A stretch of DNA of 64,000 bases from Mesorhizobium_B sp963522145 (GTDB lineage Bacteria; Pseudomonadota; Alphaproteobacteria; Rhizobiales; Rhizobiaceae): NCBI GenBank assembly GCA_963522145.1, contig CAUQXI010000001.1, forward strand, positions 1 to 64,000. The letters are read 5' to 3'. Below the pieces are notes generated by a model. That model was not told the origin of the DNA. It saw only the letters and a program-made list of their open reading frames with translations, and searched no databases. Below, one piece after another: positions 16,792-24,988 of the stretch (position 1 is its first letter; each line of letters starts with the position of its first letter). Position numbers and translations under genes: made by a program.

Positions 16792-18001
16792 GCGCGGGAA
16801 AGGTCAGCGCCCAGATGCCCGCCACGGCGACCGCGCCGATCCCGCCGAAGACTACGGCCGGAACCGTTCCGAAGGCGCTTGCCATCAAGCCCGCGCGGAA
16901 TTCGCCCAACTCATTCGACGCGCCGACGAACACCATGTTGACGGCGTTCACGCGGCCGCGCACCCGATCGGGCGTCCACAGCTGGATCAGCGTTTCGCGC
17001 ACGTAAACGCTGACCATGTCGGTCGCGCCCAGAAGCGCCAGCGCCACGATGGACAGCCAGGTGATCGTGGACAGGCCGAAAACCACGGTTGCCAGCCCGA
17101 ACAGCGCCACGAAAACGAGCAGCACGAGACCGGCATGATCGCGGATCGGATGGCCAGCCAGCCAGACGGCGACGGCGATCGCGCCGATGCCGGGAGCGGC
17201 GCGCAGCAGGCCGAGGCCCCACGGTCCGAGTTCCAGGATGTCGCGGGCGTAAACGGGGAGAAGCGCCACTGCGCCGGACAGCAGCACGGCGAATAGGTCG
17301 AGCGAGATCGCGCCGAGCACGATCTTCTCGCTCCAGATATAGCGGAAGCCGGCAAAGAGCGTTTCCAGCGAGGTCGGCTCGCGCGTTTCGATCTGGCGCG
17401 GCTTGGGGATGGAGAAGACCAGCACCGTGGCAACACCCATCAGCAGCGCTGCCGTTCCATAAGCGATGTCCGGGCCGAGCCCGTACAACAGGCCGCCGGC
17501 GACCGGTCCGACGATGGTCGCCGTCTGCCATGCCGATGAGTTCCATGCCACCGCATTGGCGAAGTCTTCCGCCGGAACGAGATTGGCGACGAGCGAGGCG
17601 GAAGCCGGCCCGAAAAAGGCCCGCGCAACGCCGAAGACCAGCAGGGTTCCGAAGATCGGCAGCGGGCTCGTCAGGCCGTGAACGGTAAACACCAGCAGCG
17701 CTGCCGCGCACAGCGCCTCGAGCGCCGTCGACAATCCCATGATGAGGCGGCGGCCGAAGCGGTCGGACACCACGCCCGTGACGAGCACGAGGAGAAGTGC
17801 AGGCGCGAACTGAACCAGCCCAACATAGCCGAGATCGAGTGGGTCGCGGGTCAGGTCATAGATCTGCCAGCCGACCGAGACGGAAACGATCTGGGTGGAA
17901 AAGGTGCCGAAAAAGCGCGCGAGCCAGTAGCGCAGGAAAGGGCCATGGCGAAAAGCGGCGAAGCGCTCGGCGGAAGAAGAGGTCGAATCGTGGGCTGTCA
18001 T
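16757..18001 (-). CDS. MFS transporter, EntS/macrolide-efflux type
   Basis: This 414-residue inner-membrane protein has about twelve hydrophobic segments. FRHGPFLRYWLARFFGTFSTQIVSVSVGWQIYDLT and the loop VVSDRFGRRLIMG (motif A) place it in the MFS_3/EntS-like group of exporters, which includes siderophore and drug efflux proteins. The central MFS loop and six further helices are intact. No siderophore or resistance gene is nearby, so the substrate is unknown. Its 3' end overlaps the amidotransferase gene tail to tail. Confidence 0.88.
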   Translation of the reverse strand: MTAHDSTSSSAERFAAFRHGPFLRYWLARFFGTFSTQIVSVSVGWQIYDLTRDPLDLGYVGLVQFAPALLLVLVTGVVSDRFGRRLIMGLSTALEALCAAALLVFTVHGLTSPLPIFGTLLVFGVARAFFGPASASLVANLVPAEDFANAVAWNSSAWQTATIVGPVAGGLLYGLGPDIAYGTAALLMGVATVLVFSIPKPRQIETREPTSLETLFAGFRYIWSEKIVLGAISLDLFAVLLSGAVALLPVYARDILELGPWGLGLLRAAPGIGAIAVAVWLAGHPIRDHAGLVLLVFVALFGLATVVFGLSTITWLSIVALALLGATDMVSVYVRETLIQLWTPDRVRGRVNAVNMVFVGASNELGEFRAGLMASAFGTVPAVVFGGIGAVAVAGIWALTFPALRKVRHLDGRA

Positions 18002-18256
18002 GGGGACGGATGAGGCGCGGCCCGAAGGCAGCGGATGAAGAAAGGATGCATCCCTTAAAGCATTTCAACGCCCCGTGTGCGCTTTTCGGCAGGCGGCGGC
18101 GAAAAAGCACGATGCATGTTCAAACGAACGGGATCGCCGCTGTCCGAGCCGCCGTCGGTAGAGGAGACTCCCGTGCTCCCGCCTGTCACTTCGCCGGAGC
18201 AATCACCAGCAGAGCAATAAGTCGGACGCTGGTGAGAGATTGTGACGGGCCGCGCG
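18002..18256. other. Intergenic region between cysNC and the MFS gene
   Basis: Both flanking genes read leftward, so this 255-base region should hold the end of the cysD-cysNC transcript and the MFS promoter. No gene, strong hairpin with a T-run, or clear promoter hexamers could be identified by eye. Confidence 0.4.
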
Positions 18257-20173
18257 TCAAATCTCCCAGTCGATCTGTTCTCCGAGATACTGTTTTGCCG
18301 TCAGGAACGCGATCAGCATTTCCGCGCATTCCTGTGCCGTGTGCGCGCTCGTATCGAGCACGAGCTCGGCCTGCTCGGGCTCCTCATAGGGGCTGCCGAT
18401 GCCGGTGAAGTTGCGGATGGCGCCTTCCCGCGCGCGCTTGTAAAGGCCCTTCGGATCGCGCGCCTCGGCGACGTCCAGCGGCGTGCTCACATGGATCTCG
18501 ATGAACTCGCCCGGCTCGAACAGGTCGCGCGCCATGCGGCGATCGTCGCGGAAGGGCGAGATAAAGGAGGCAAGCACGATCAGGCCGGCATCCACCATCA
18601 GGCGCGCCGCTTCGGCCACGCGGCGGATGTTCTCTACCCGGTCGGCATCGCTGAAGCCGAGGTCACGGTTGAGCCCGTGGCGCACATTGTCGCCGTCGAG
18701 CAGGTAGGTGTGACGACCCATGGAGGCGAGGCGCTTCTCGACCAGATTGGCGATTGTGGACTTGCCCGCGCCCGATAGCCCCGTGAACCAGAGCAGAGCG
18801 GGCTTCTGGTTCTTCATGCGCGCCCGCGCCTTCTTGTCCACATCCAGCGCCTGCCAATGGATGTTGGTGGCGCGGCGCAGGCCGGATTCGATTGTGCCCG
18901 CGCCTACCGTGAGGTTGGTCAGGCGATCGATGAGGATAAAGGCGCCGCCGGTCCGGCTTTCGGCGTAGGGCTCGACCGCAACGGGCTCGCGGAGCGACAG
19001 GTTGACGACGCCCACCTCGTTCAGCTCGAGCCGCTTTGCCGGGAGATGATCGAAGCAGTTCACGTCGATCTTGTGCCTGATCTCGGAAACGCTCGCGCCC
19101 ACCACCTTCGTGCCGAGCTTGAGAAGATAGGCGCGGCCGGGAACGAGCGGCTTGTCATGCATCCAGATCAGATGCGCGGAGAACTGGTCGGAGAGTTCCG
19201 GCCGGTTGTCGGCGGAAGCCAGAACGTCGCCGCGCGAGATGTCCACCTCGTCGGCAAGCGTCAGCGTCACGGCTTGGCCGGCCACCGCGCGGGGCAGGTC
19301 GCCATCGGCGGTGACGATCGCCTTGATTGTCGAGCGCCGCCCCGAGCCCGCTACGGCGACGACATCGCCTGGCTCGACCGCACCGCTCGCGATCGTGCCG
19401 GAAAAGCCGCGGAAGTCGAGGTTCGGCCGGTTCACCCACTGCACCGGCATACGGAAGGGCCGGCCGGCCTCGTTTCGCCCGACCTCCACGCGTTCCAGAT
19501 GCTCGATCAGCGTCGGCCCCGCATACCAGGACATGGCCTCGCTCCGGACCGAGACATTGTCGCCGAAGCGTGCCGAGAGGGGTATGGGCACGAGGCTTTC
19601 GAAACCGAGCGCGGCGGAGAAGCTTCGGAAATCCTCCACGATGCGGGCGAAAACCTCTTCCCCGTAGCCGACGAGGTCGATCTTGTTGACCGCAAGCACG
19701 ATGTGGCGGATGCCGAGAAGGGAGGCGATGAAGGCGTGGCGCCGGGTCTGGGTCAGCACGCCCCGGCGCGCATCGATCAGGATCACGGCCAGGTCGGCAT
19801 TCGAGGCGCCGGTCGCCATGTTGCGCGTGTATTGCTCATGGCCGGGCGTATCCGCCACGATGAACTTGCGGCGCTCCGTCGAAAAGAAGCGGTAGGCGAC
19901 ATCGATGGTGATGCCCTGCTCGCGCTCGGCCTCGAGCCCATCCACCAGAAGCGCGAAGTCGATGTTCTCGCCCGCGGTGCCATGCTTGCGCGAGTCGCGT
20001 TCAAGGCTCGCAAGCTGATCGGCGAAAAGCAGCTTGGTGTCGTAAAGAAGCCGGCCGATCAGGGTCGACTTGCCGTCATCCACCGAGCCGCAGGTGATGA
20101 AACGCAGCAGGTCCTTGTTCTCGTGGCGGGCGAGATAATCCGTGAATGCGTGGGGATCGAGGGGCGCGTTCAT
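18257..20173 (-). CDS. cysN: Bifunctional sulfate adenylyltransferase large subunit / adenylylsulfate kinase (CysNC, NodQ type)
   Basis: The 638-residue fusion activates sulfate to APS (with CysD) and then to PAPS. Residues 1-430 are the EF-Tu-like GTPase: P-loop GSVDDGKST (29-37), DTPGH (108-112), NKID (163-166), then two beta-barrel domains. Residues 455-638 are APS kinase, with P-loop GLSGAGKST (465-473), DGDNVRHGLNRDLGF and FISPFRDDR. Both sets of catalytic motifs look intact. Its ATG overlaps the cysD stop (TGATG). The fusion is the form used in rhizobia, including nodQ of Nod-factor sulfation. Confidence 0.96.
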   Translation of the reverse strand: MNAPLDPHAFTDYLARHENKDLLRFITCGSVDDGKSTLIGRLLYDTKLLFADQLASLERDSRKHGTAGENIDFALLVDGLEAEREQGITIDVAYRFFSTERRKFIVADTPGHEQYTRNMATGASNADLAVILIDARRGVLTQTRRHAFIASLLGIRHIVLAVNKIDLVGYGEEVFARIVEDFRSFSAALGFESLVPIPLSARFGDNVSVRSEAMSWYAGPTLIEHLERVEVGRNEAGRPFRMPVQWVNRPNLDFRGFSGTIASGAVEPGDVVAVAGSGRRSTIKAIVTADGDLPRAVAGQAVTLTLADEVDISRGDVLASADNRPELSDQFSAHLIWMHDKPLVPGRAYLLKLGTKVVGASVSEIRHKIDVNCFDHLPAKRLELNEVGVVNLSLREPVAVEPYAESRTGGAFILIDRLTNLTVGAGTIESGLRRATNIHWQALDVDKKARARMKNQKPALLWFTGLSGAGKSTIANLVEKRLASMGRHTYLLDGDNVRHGLNRDLGFSDADRVENIRRVAEAARLMVDAGLIVLASFISPFRDDRRMARDLFEPGEFIEIHVSTPLDVAEARDPKGLYKRAREGAIRNFTGIGSPYEEPEQAELVLDTSAHTAQECAEMLIAFLTAKQYLGEQIDWEI

Positions 20174-21207
20174 CAGAAATAGCCCTCGCGCTTCTTTTTC
20201 TCCATCGAGCCCGCCTCATCCTGGTCGATCAGGCGACCGGAGCGCTCGGAGCTTGCCACGGTCAGCATCTCGCCGACGATCTCGGGAAGAGTGGCGGCTT
20301 CCGACTCAACCGCGGCGGTGAGCGGATAGCAGCCCAGCGTGCGGAAGCGGACCGTGCGCCGTTCCGGCTTTTCGCCGGGGTGAAGGGGAAGGCGCTCGTC
20401 GTCCACCATGATCCATTGCCCGTCCCGCTGCACCACGGGGCGCTCAGCGGCAAAGTAAAGCTGAGGGATCGAAATGTTTTCCTTCAGGATATACTGCCAG
20501 ATATCGAGCTCGGTCCAGTTTGAGAGCGGGAAGACGCGGATCGATTCACCCTGCCGGATGCGCGTATTGTAGAGGTTCCACAGTTCCGGCCGCTGGTTCT
20601 TGGGATCCCAGCCATGGTTTTCTGACCGAAACGAGAAGATGCGTTCCTTGGCCCGGCTTTTCTCCTCGTCGCGTCGCGCGCCGCCGAATGCAGCGTCGAA
20701 GCCACCTTTGTTCAGGGCCTGCTTGAGCGCCTCGGTCTTCATGATGCCGGTATAGGTCGAGGAGCCGTGGCTGAAGGGCGTGATGCCTGCCGCGAGACCC
20801 TCCTCGTTGGTGTGGGTGATCAGCTCCATGCCCGCGCGTGTCGCTGCGGCGTCGCGAAACTGGATCATCTCGCGGAACTTCCAGGTCGTGTCGATATGAA
20901 GAAGCGGGAAGGGCGGCTTGGAGGGGTAAAAGGCCTTTACGGCGAGATGCAGCATCACCGCCGAATCCTTGCCGATCGAATACAGCATCACCGGATTGCG
21001 GAACTCGGCCGCGACCTCGCGCATGATGTGAATGGCCTCCGCCTCCAGGCGGCTGAGATGGGTCAGCCTCGCAGGGAAAGGGCTGGTATCCGGCGCCCCT
21101 TGAGGGGCATTGTTCTCGGGCGCATTTGGGTTGAAGGCGGGAAGATCAGTGAAAGAGGATGCGGCGCCCGCCTGAGCGGCGGATTGGTTCAAAAGCATGC
21201 GGTCCAA
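20173..21207 (-). CDS. cysD: Sulfate adenylyltransferase small subunit
   Basis: CysD is the catalytic adenylyltransferase subunit that works with the CysN GTPase. The 344-residue protein has the PAPS-reductase-like PP-loop (LYSIGKDSAVMLHLA), DTTWKFREMI, GGARRDEEKSRAKERIFS, FPLSNWTELDIWQYI and the C-terminal RTLGCYPLTAAV. The first about 45 residues (Ala/Pro-rich) extend beyond the usual N-terminus; an internal start is possible, but the core HLSRLEAEAIHIMREVAAEF is complete. Operon partner cysNC follows with a one-base overlap. Confidence 0.96.
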   Translation of the reverse strand: MDRMLLNQSAAQAGAASSFTDLPAFNPNAPENNAPQGAPDTSPFPARLTHLSRLEAEAIHIMREVAAEFRNPVMLYSIGKDSAVMLHLAVKAFYPSKPPFPLLHIDTTWKFREMIQFRDAAATRAGMELITHTNEEGLAAGITPFSHGSSTYTGIMKTEALKQALNKGGFDAAFGGARRDEEKSRAKERIFSFRSENHGWDPKNQRPELWNLYNTRIRQGESIRVFPLSNWTELDIWQYILKENISIPQLYFAAERPVVQRDGQWIMVDDERLPLHPGEKPERRTVRFRTLGCYPLTAAVESEAATLPEIVGEMLTVASSERSGRLIDQDEAGSMEKKKREGYF

Positions 21208-21247
21208 CTCCGGCCCGGGAAGTCCGCGCCTCCACGGCGGATGTGTG

Positions 21248-21294
21248 CCGCCTGATCAAACGTTTTCGCACTATGTCAGGCAGCAATCAGGCGG
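21248..21294. repeat. Inverted repeat between cysQ and cysD
   Basis: Nine-base perfect arms CCGCCTGAT (21248-21256) and ATCAGGCGG (21286-21294) are separated by 29 bases. The right arm includes the cysQ stop codon. There is no adjacent T-run, so it is more likely a processing or regulatory stem than a Rho-independent terminator. It lies about 40 bases upstream of the cysD start. Confidence 0.4.
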
Positions 21295-22114
21295 CGGAAA
21301 CGCCCCGCGAGATGAGCGAGGGGTCGCCATAGGCGACAAAGTCCCCATTGGCGAAATCCACGTCGGATCCCTGATCGCGCTTGTTGTAGCGCAGCGGGCG
21401 GCCAACGAGGTCGGACACGATGCCGCCTGCTGCGCGAAGAACCGCGTCGCCGGCTGCTGTGTCCCACTCCATTGTGCGTCCGAGACGAGGATAAAGGTCT
21501 GCCTCGCCTGCCGCGAGAAGGCAGAATTTGAGCGATGACCCGCATGCGGTAAATTTTTCTACCGAATGTCGTTCCAGCCACTGTGTTGTTTCAGAAGTGA
21601 GGTGCGAGCGGCTGGTGACCACCGTCAGCTCCTCCGAGGCGGGCCGCGTGCTGATCGGCGCTCGGCTGGCCGGCCGGTCATGCTCGATCATGCCGGCAAA
21701 GGCCGTACCGCTGGCCCCAGCCCAATATTTCCGGAGCACGGGCGCATGAACCACGCCGGCGATCGGCGCGCCGTTTTCGATCAGGGCGATGTTGACCGTG
21801 AACTCCCCGTTGCGCTTGATGAACTCCCGCGTTCCGTCGAGCGGATCGACCAGAAAGAAGCGATCAAGGGTCGGCGGCACATGGCCCGCCGCCGCTTCCT
21901 CTTCCGCCACCACCGGGATGTCCGGAAAGCTCGCGCGCAATCCCTGCAAGATCACGGCTTCGGCCCGTGTGTCCGCTTCCGTGACCGGCGACGCATCCGC
22001 CTTCAGCGCATGGGAGATATCGGGACCGTTGTAGATCGCCATGATCTCGCGCCCGGCGGCGAGGCTCAACGCGATCATCGTGTCGATGAGAGAAGTGGCG
22101 CTTGAAGAGGACAT
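21287..22114 (-). CDS. cysQ: 3'(2'),5'-bisphosphate nucleotidase CysQ
   Basis: CysQ removes the 3'-phosphate from PAP (and PAPS), clearing the by-product of sulfotransfer and sulfate reduction. The 275-residue protein belongs to the inositol-monophosphatase superfamily: metal-binding motif VVAEEEAA, then FLVDPLDGTREFIKRNGEFTVNIALIE, and the second motif TMEWDTAAGDAVLRAAGG. All lithium-sensitive phosphatase residues look present. It is upstream of cysD (79-base gap) on the same strand. Confidence 0.95.
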   Translation of the reverse strand: MSSSSATSLIDTMIALSLAAGREIMAIYNGPDISHALKADASPVTEADTRAEAVILQGLRASFPDIPVVAEEEAAAGHVPPTLDRFFLVDPLDGTREFIKRNGEFTVNIALIENGAPIAGVVHAPVLRKYWAGASGTAFAGMIEHDRPASRAPISTRPASEELTVVTSRSHLTSETTQWLERHSVEKFTACGSSLKFCLLAAGEADLYPRLGRTMEWDTAAGDAVLRAAGGIVSDLVGRPLRYNKRDQGSDVDFANGDFVAYGDPSLISRGVSAA

Positions 22115-22215
22115 CGGATCGTTCCGGAAGCGGCGGCCACGCGCCGCGCTTCCATCGCTCCTACATGTCCGGTCGCTTCAAGGGCAAGCCGGCAGGCGGT
22201 TCGGGCTGAAGACGT

Positions 22216-23433
22216 TCAGGCGACCGCTGGCAGCGTCTTGCCTTTATCCTGCTCCATCGCGGCGCCGGCATCGGCATCGAGCCGGTCGAGCGCCCATCGG
22301 AGTTCCCTGATCGCTCCGACGATATGGTAGAAGGTGCTGGCAGGCGAAGCCTCCTCGGCGAAGGAGCCATCGGGCAGCATCTTGTCGCGCCACAGGCCGG
22401 GCACCGGCGCTTGGAGGAAACGATGGAGGGCCGCGCATGCTTCTCCCGCAGATTCCAGATAGCGCCGGCGCTGCGATCCGTCTGAGAGGATCGCCAGCCG
22501 CAGCGCGGCTTTCAGCCATTCGGTCTGCGTCCACAGGCGCGCCACCGGCTCGCGAACTGAAAAATCGTCATGAAGCGACAAAACCGCGGCCTTTCGGTCG
22601 GGTCGCAGGCCGTGCGTGATGCCGATGCTGAAAAGCTGCCTCGCGTGGCCGAGCGCCGCGCGATCGCCGCGCGCGTCGGCCCAGCGGGCAAGCAGCCACG
22701 CCCATTCGAACTGGTGGCCCGGTTCGACCACCCGCCCGTGTTCGCCGGGGTGGGGGAACCAGTCGCCATCGAAGAATTCACGCAAGGCGCCCGTCTTTGC
22801 GTCGATGAAATAATTTCGGCAAAGCTCCGCGATCTCGTCGGCGAGAAGGCTCCACTGGCCCGCGCCCTCAAGCTCCTCCCAGGCGAGAGCAGCCTCGAAC
22901 AGGTGCATGTGCGGGTTGGAACAGAGCGGAAGCCTGCGCGGAAAATCTTCCTCGAAGCCGCGCGCGGGATGGCCGTAGCGTTTCCTCAGGTTCTGAAGCA
23001 GCGCTTCTGCGCGCGCCGTCATTGCGTCACGTTCGGCGGGAAGCGCTCCGGCGATGCTGGCGAAGCCGAGCAGGGCGAAGGCCTGGTTGTAAAGGTCGAA
23101 GCCTGCATCCAGCAGCGTGCCGTTCGCGTCGGCCAGCGCGCCATAGAACCCGTCTTGGCCGAGAAAAACGCGGTCGAAGAAGCCGAGCCCGAAGCGCATC
23201 GCTTCTTCCCAAGGCCCGTTCCAGCCCATCTCCCCGGCCTGCGCGAAGCAGAAGATTTGCCGCGGCTGGACGCGGGCGCGGCGCGGATCGCGCGTTGCCT
23301 TCCCATCAAGGCCGATCGTTTCCGCAAATCCGCCGTCAGGACGGACGGCACCCTCGCGCCACCAGAGGGGCAGGGCCTCGGCGTGAAGCCAGTGCTCAAG
23401 CTGTCGCAGATGCGAGCGCAGTTGGCTTGTCAT
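22216..23433 (-). CDS. AGE-family isomerase/epimerase, probable mannose-6-phosphate isomerase
   Basis: This 405-residue protein is an (alpha/alpha)6-barrel of the N-acylglucosamine 2-epimerase/YihS family. Seen are LPLWWREGAVRPDGGFAET, the RARVQPRQIFCFAQAG region, SNPHMHLFEAALAWEE with the active-site His, and EPGHQFEWAWLLARW. Family members interconvert free or phosphorylated hexoses. Position directly downstream of manB and manC, whose cupin isomerase domain looks degenerate, suggests it supplies mannose 6-phosphate from fructose 6-phosphate. That assignment is inference; a free-sugar mannose isomerase is the alternative. Confidence 0.85.
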   Translation of the reverse strand: MTSQLRSHLRQLEHWLHAEALPLWWREGAVRPDGGFAETIGLDGKATRDPRRARVQPRQIFCFAQAGEMGWNGPWEEAMRFGLGFFDRVFLGQDGFYGALADANGTLLDAGFDLYNQAFALLGFASIAGALPAERDAMTARAEALLQNLRKRYGHPARGFEEDFPRRLPLCSNPHMHLFEAALAWEELEGAGQWSLLADEIAELCRNYFIDAKTGALREFFDGDWFPHPGEHGRVVEPGHQFEWAWLLARWADARGDRAALGHARQLFSIGITHGLRPDRKAAVLSLHDDFSVREPVARLWTQTEWLKAALRLAILSDGSQRRRYLESAGEACAALHRFLQAPVPGLWRDKMLPDGSFAEEASPASTFYHIVGAIRELRWALDRLDADAGAAMEQDKGKTLPAVA

Positions 23434-23577
23434 GCCTGGTGCCTGTTTCCCTCGTTTCCGGTCAGGGCCCTCCGCTATCCTGCGGAAGCAATCGCGACTG
23501 CGTTTTCACCAGGAGGAGGCGCGCGTCGGATCGGGCTCGTGCGATGTAACACCTGCGCGGTTAAGTTTCTTGCCTAT

Positions 23578-24954
23578 TCAGCGCGAGATGATGGTGCTGA
23601 TCTTTTCGGTCATCTCCCTCATGAGTTCCGGCGCGCCGCGCGACTCCACGTTGAGCCTGAGCAGGGGCTCGGTGTTGGAGGCGCGCAGGTTGAAGCGCCA
23701 GCGAGAAAAATCCATGCTGAGTCCGTCGAGCATTGTTACCTGCGGGTTCTCGCCAGCGAAGGCGTCGGCCACCTTCTGCACGGCGCTTTTCGCATCCGGC
23801 ACGGTGAAGTTGATCTCGCCCGAGCACGGGAACGCCTCGATGCGCTCGGCCACCATCTCATGCAGCGTGCGCCCTGAGCGGCTCAGTTCCGCCAGCACGG
23901 CCAGCCAGGGCAGCATGCCCGTGTCGCAGGAATGGAATGAGCGGAAGTAATGGTGGGCGCTCATCTCGCCGCCATAGACCGCGTTTTCCCTTCGCATGGC
24001 CTGCTTGAAATAGGCATGGCCGGTCTTGCACATCACCGCCCGCCCGCCATGCCGCGCCACGATGTCCTCCGTGTTCCAGGTCAGGCGCGGATCGTAAAGG
24101 ATGGCCGCGCCCGGCTCGTCGCGCAGCATCGTCTGGGCAATCAGGCCGACGAGGTAGTAGCCTTCCACGAAATTGCCGAGGTGGTCGTAGAAGAAGCAGC
24201 GATCAAAATCGCCGTCCCAGGCGAGGCCGAGATCGGCCTTGTGCTCCACCACGGCACGGCTGGCTTTCGCACGCTTCTCCGGCAGGAGCGGATTGGGAAC
24301 GCCGTTGGGCAGAGCAGGGTCCGGCGCGTGGTCGAGCTTGATCCACTCGATGGGCAGCGCGTCTTCGAGCAGGTCGATGATCGGGCCTGCGCAGCCATTG
24401 CCGCCATGGGCGACGATGCGCATCGGCTTGATGGTCACGCCGCGCACCTGTTCGAGCAGCCGCGCGATGTAAGGAGCCTTGGATAGCTGCGGCATCAGGT
24501 GCCCGCGCGCGGAAAAATCCTCCACGCGGGCGAAGTTCTCGCTGCCATAGACGCGGGCCTCGATCGCCGACAGGCCGTTCTCGCGCGTGATCGCCGCCGC
24601 ACCCTGTCCGATCGGCTTGATGCCGTTATAGTTTTCCGGATTGTGGCTTGCCGTCACCATGAGCCCGAGATCGGCGCCCGTCTGCGCGGTCTGGAAATAA
24701 ACCTCCTCCGTGCCGCACAGGCCGAGCGGCAGCACATTCGCGCCGCTGTCAAGGAAGCCTTGCGCAAGAACCTGCGCAAAGGCCGGGCTGTCGGGCCGCA
24801 TGTCATGGCCGATCACCACCGTTCGCGGCGAAAGCTCGGCAGCCGCCGCCTGCGCGATGCGGTAAACGAGCGGCGCGTTCAACTCGGCCGGGATGCGGCC
24901 GCGGATGTCATAGGCCTTGAAAGTGGAGTTCGCGGAAACCGGTGACGATGCCAT
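23578..24954 (-). CDS. manB: Phosphomannomutase/phosphoglucomutase
   Basis: This enzyme converts mannose 6-phosphate to mannose 1-phosphate. The protein (458 residues from ATG 24954, AAGGA nine bases upstream) shows the alpha-D-phosphohexomutase motifs: FKAYDIRGRIP, the phosphoserine loop TASHNPENYNG, the metal loop DGDFDRCFFYD, the sugar-binding GGEMSAHHYF, and the C-terminal phosphate-binding RASNTEPLLRLNVE. It belongs to the AlgC/NoeK group. It lies 34 bases downstream of manC. Confidence 0.95.
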   Translation of the reverse strand: MASSPVSANSTFKAYDIRGRIPAELNAPLVYRIAQAAAAELSPRTVVIGHDMRPDSPAFAQVLAQGFLDSGANVLPLGLCGTEEVYFQTAQTGADLGLMVTASHNPENYNGIKPIGQGAAAITRENGLSAIEARVYGSENFARVEDFSARGHLMPQLSKAPYIARLLEQVRGVTIKPMRIVAHGGNGCAGPIIDLLEDALPIEWIKLDHAPDPALPNGVPNPLLPEKRAKASRAVVEHKADLGLAWDGDFDRCFFYDHLGNFVEGYYLVGLIAQTMLRDEPGAAILYDPRLTWNTEDIVARHGGRAVMCKTGHAYFKQAMRRENAVYGGEMSAHHYFRSFHSCDTGMLPWLAVLAELSRSGRTLHEMVAERIEAFPCSGEINFTVPDAKSAVQKVADAFAGENPQVTMLDGLSMDFSRWRFNLRASNTEPLLRLNVESRGAPELMREMTEKISTIISR

Positions 24955-24988
24955 GGCTCTGGTTCCTTCAGGCAGCAAGGCGCGAGCC

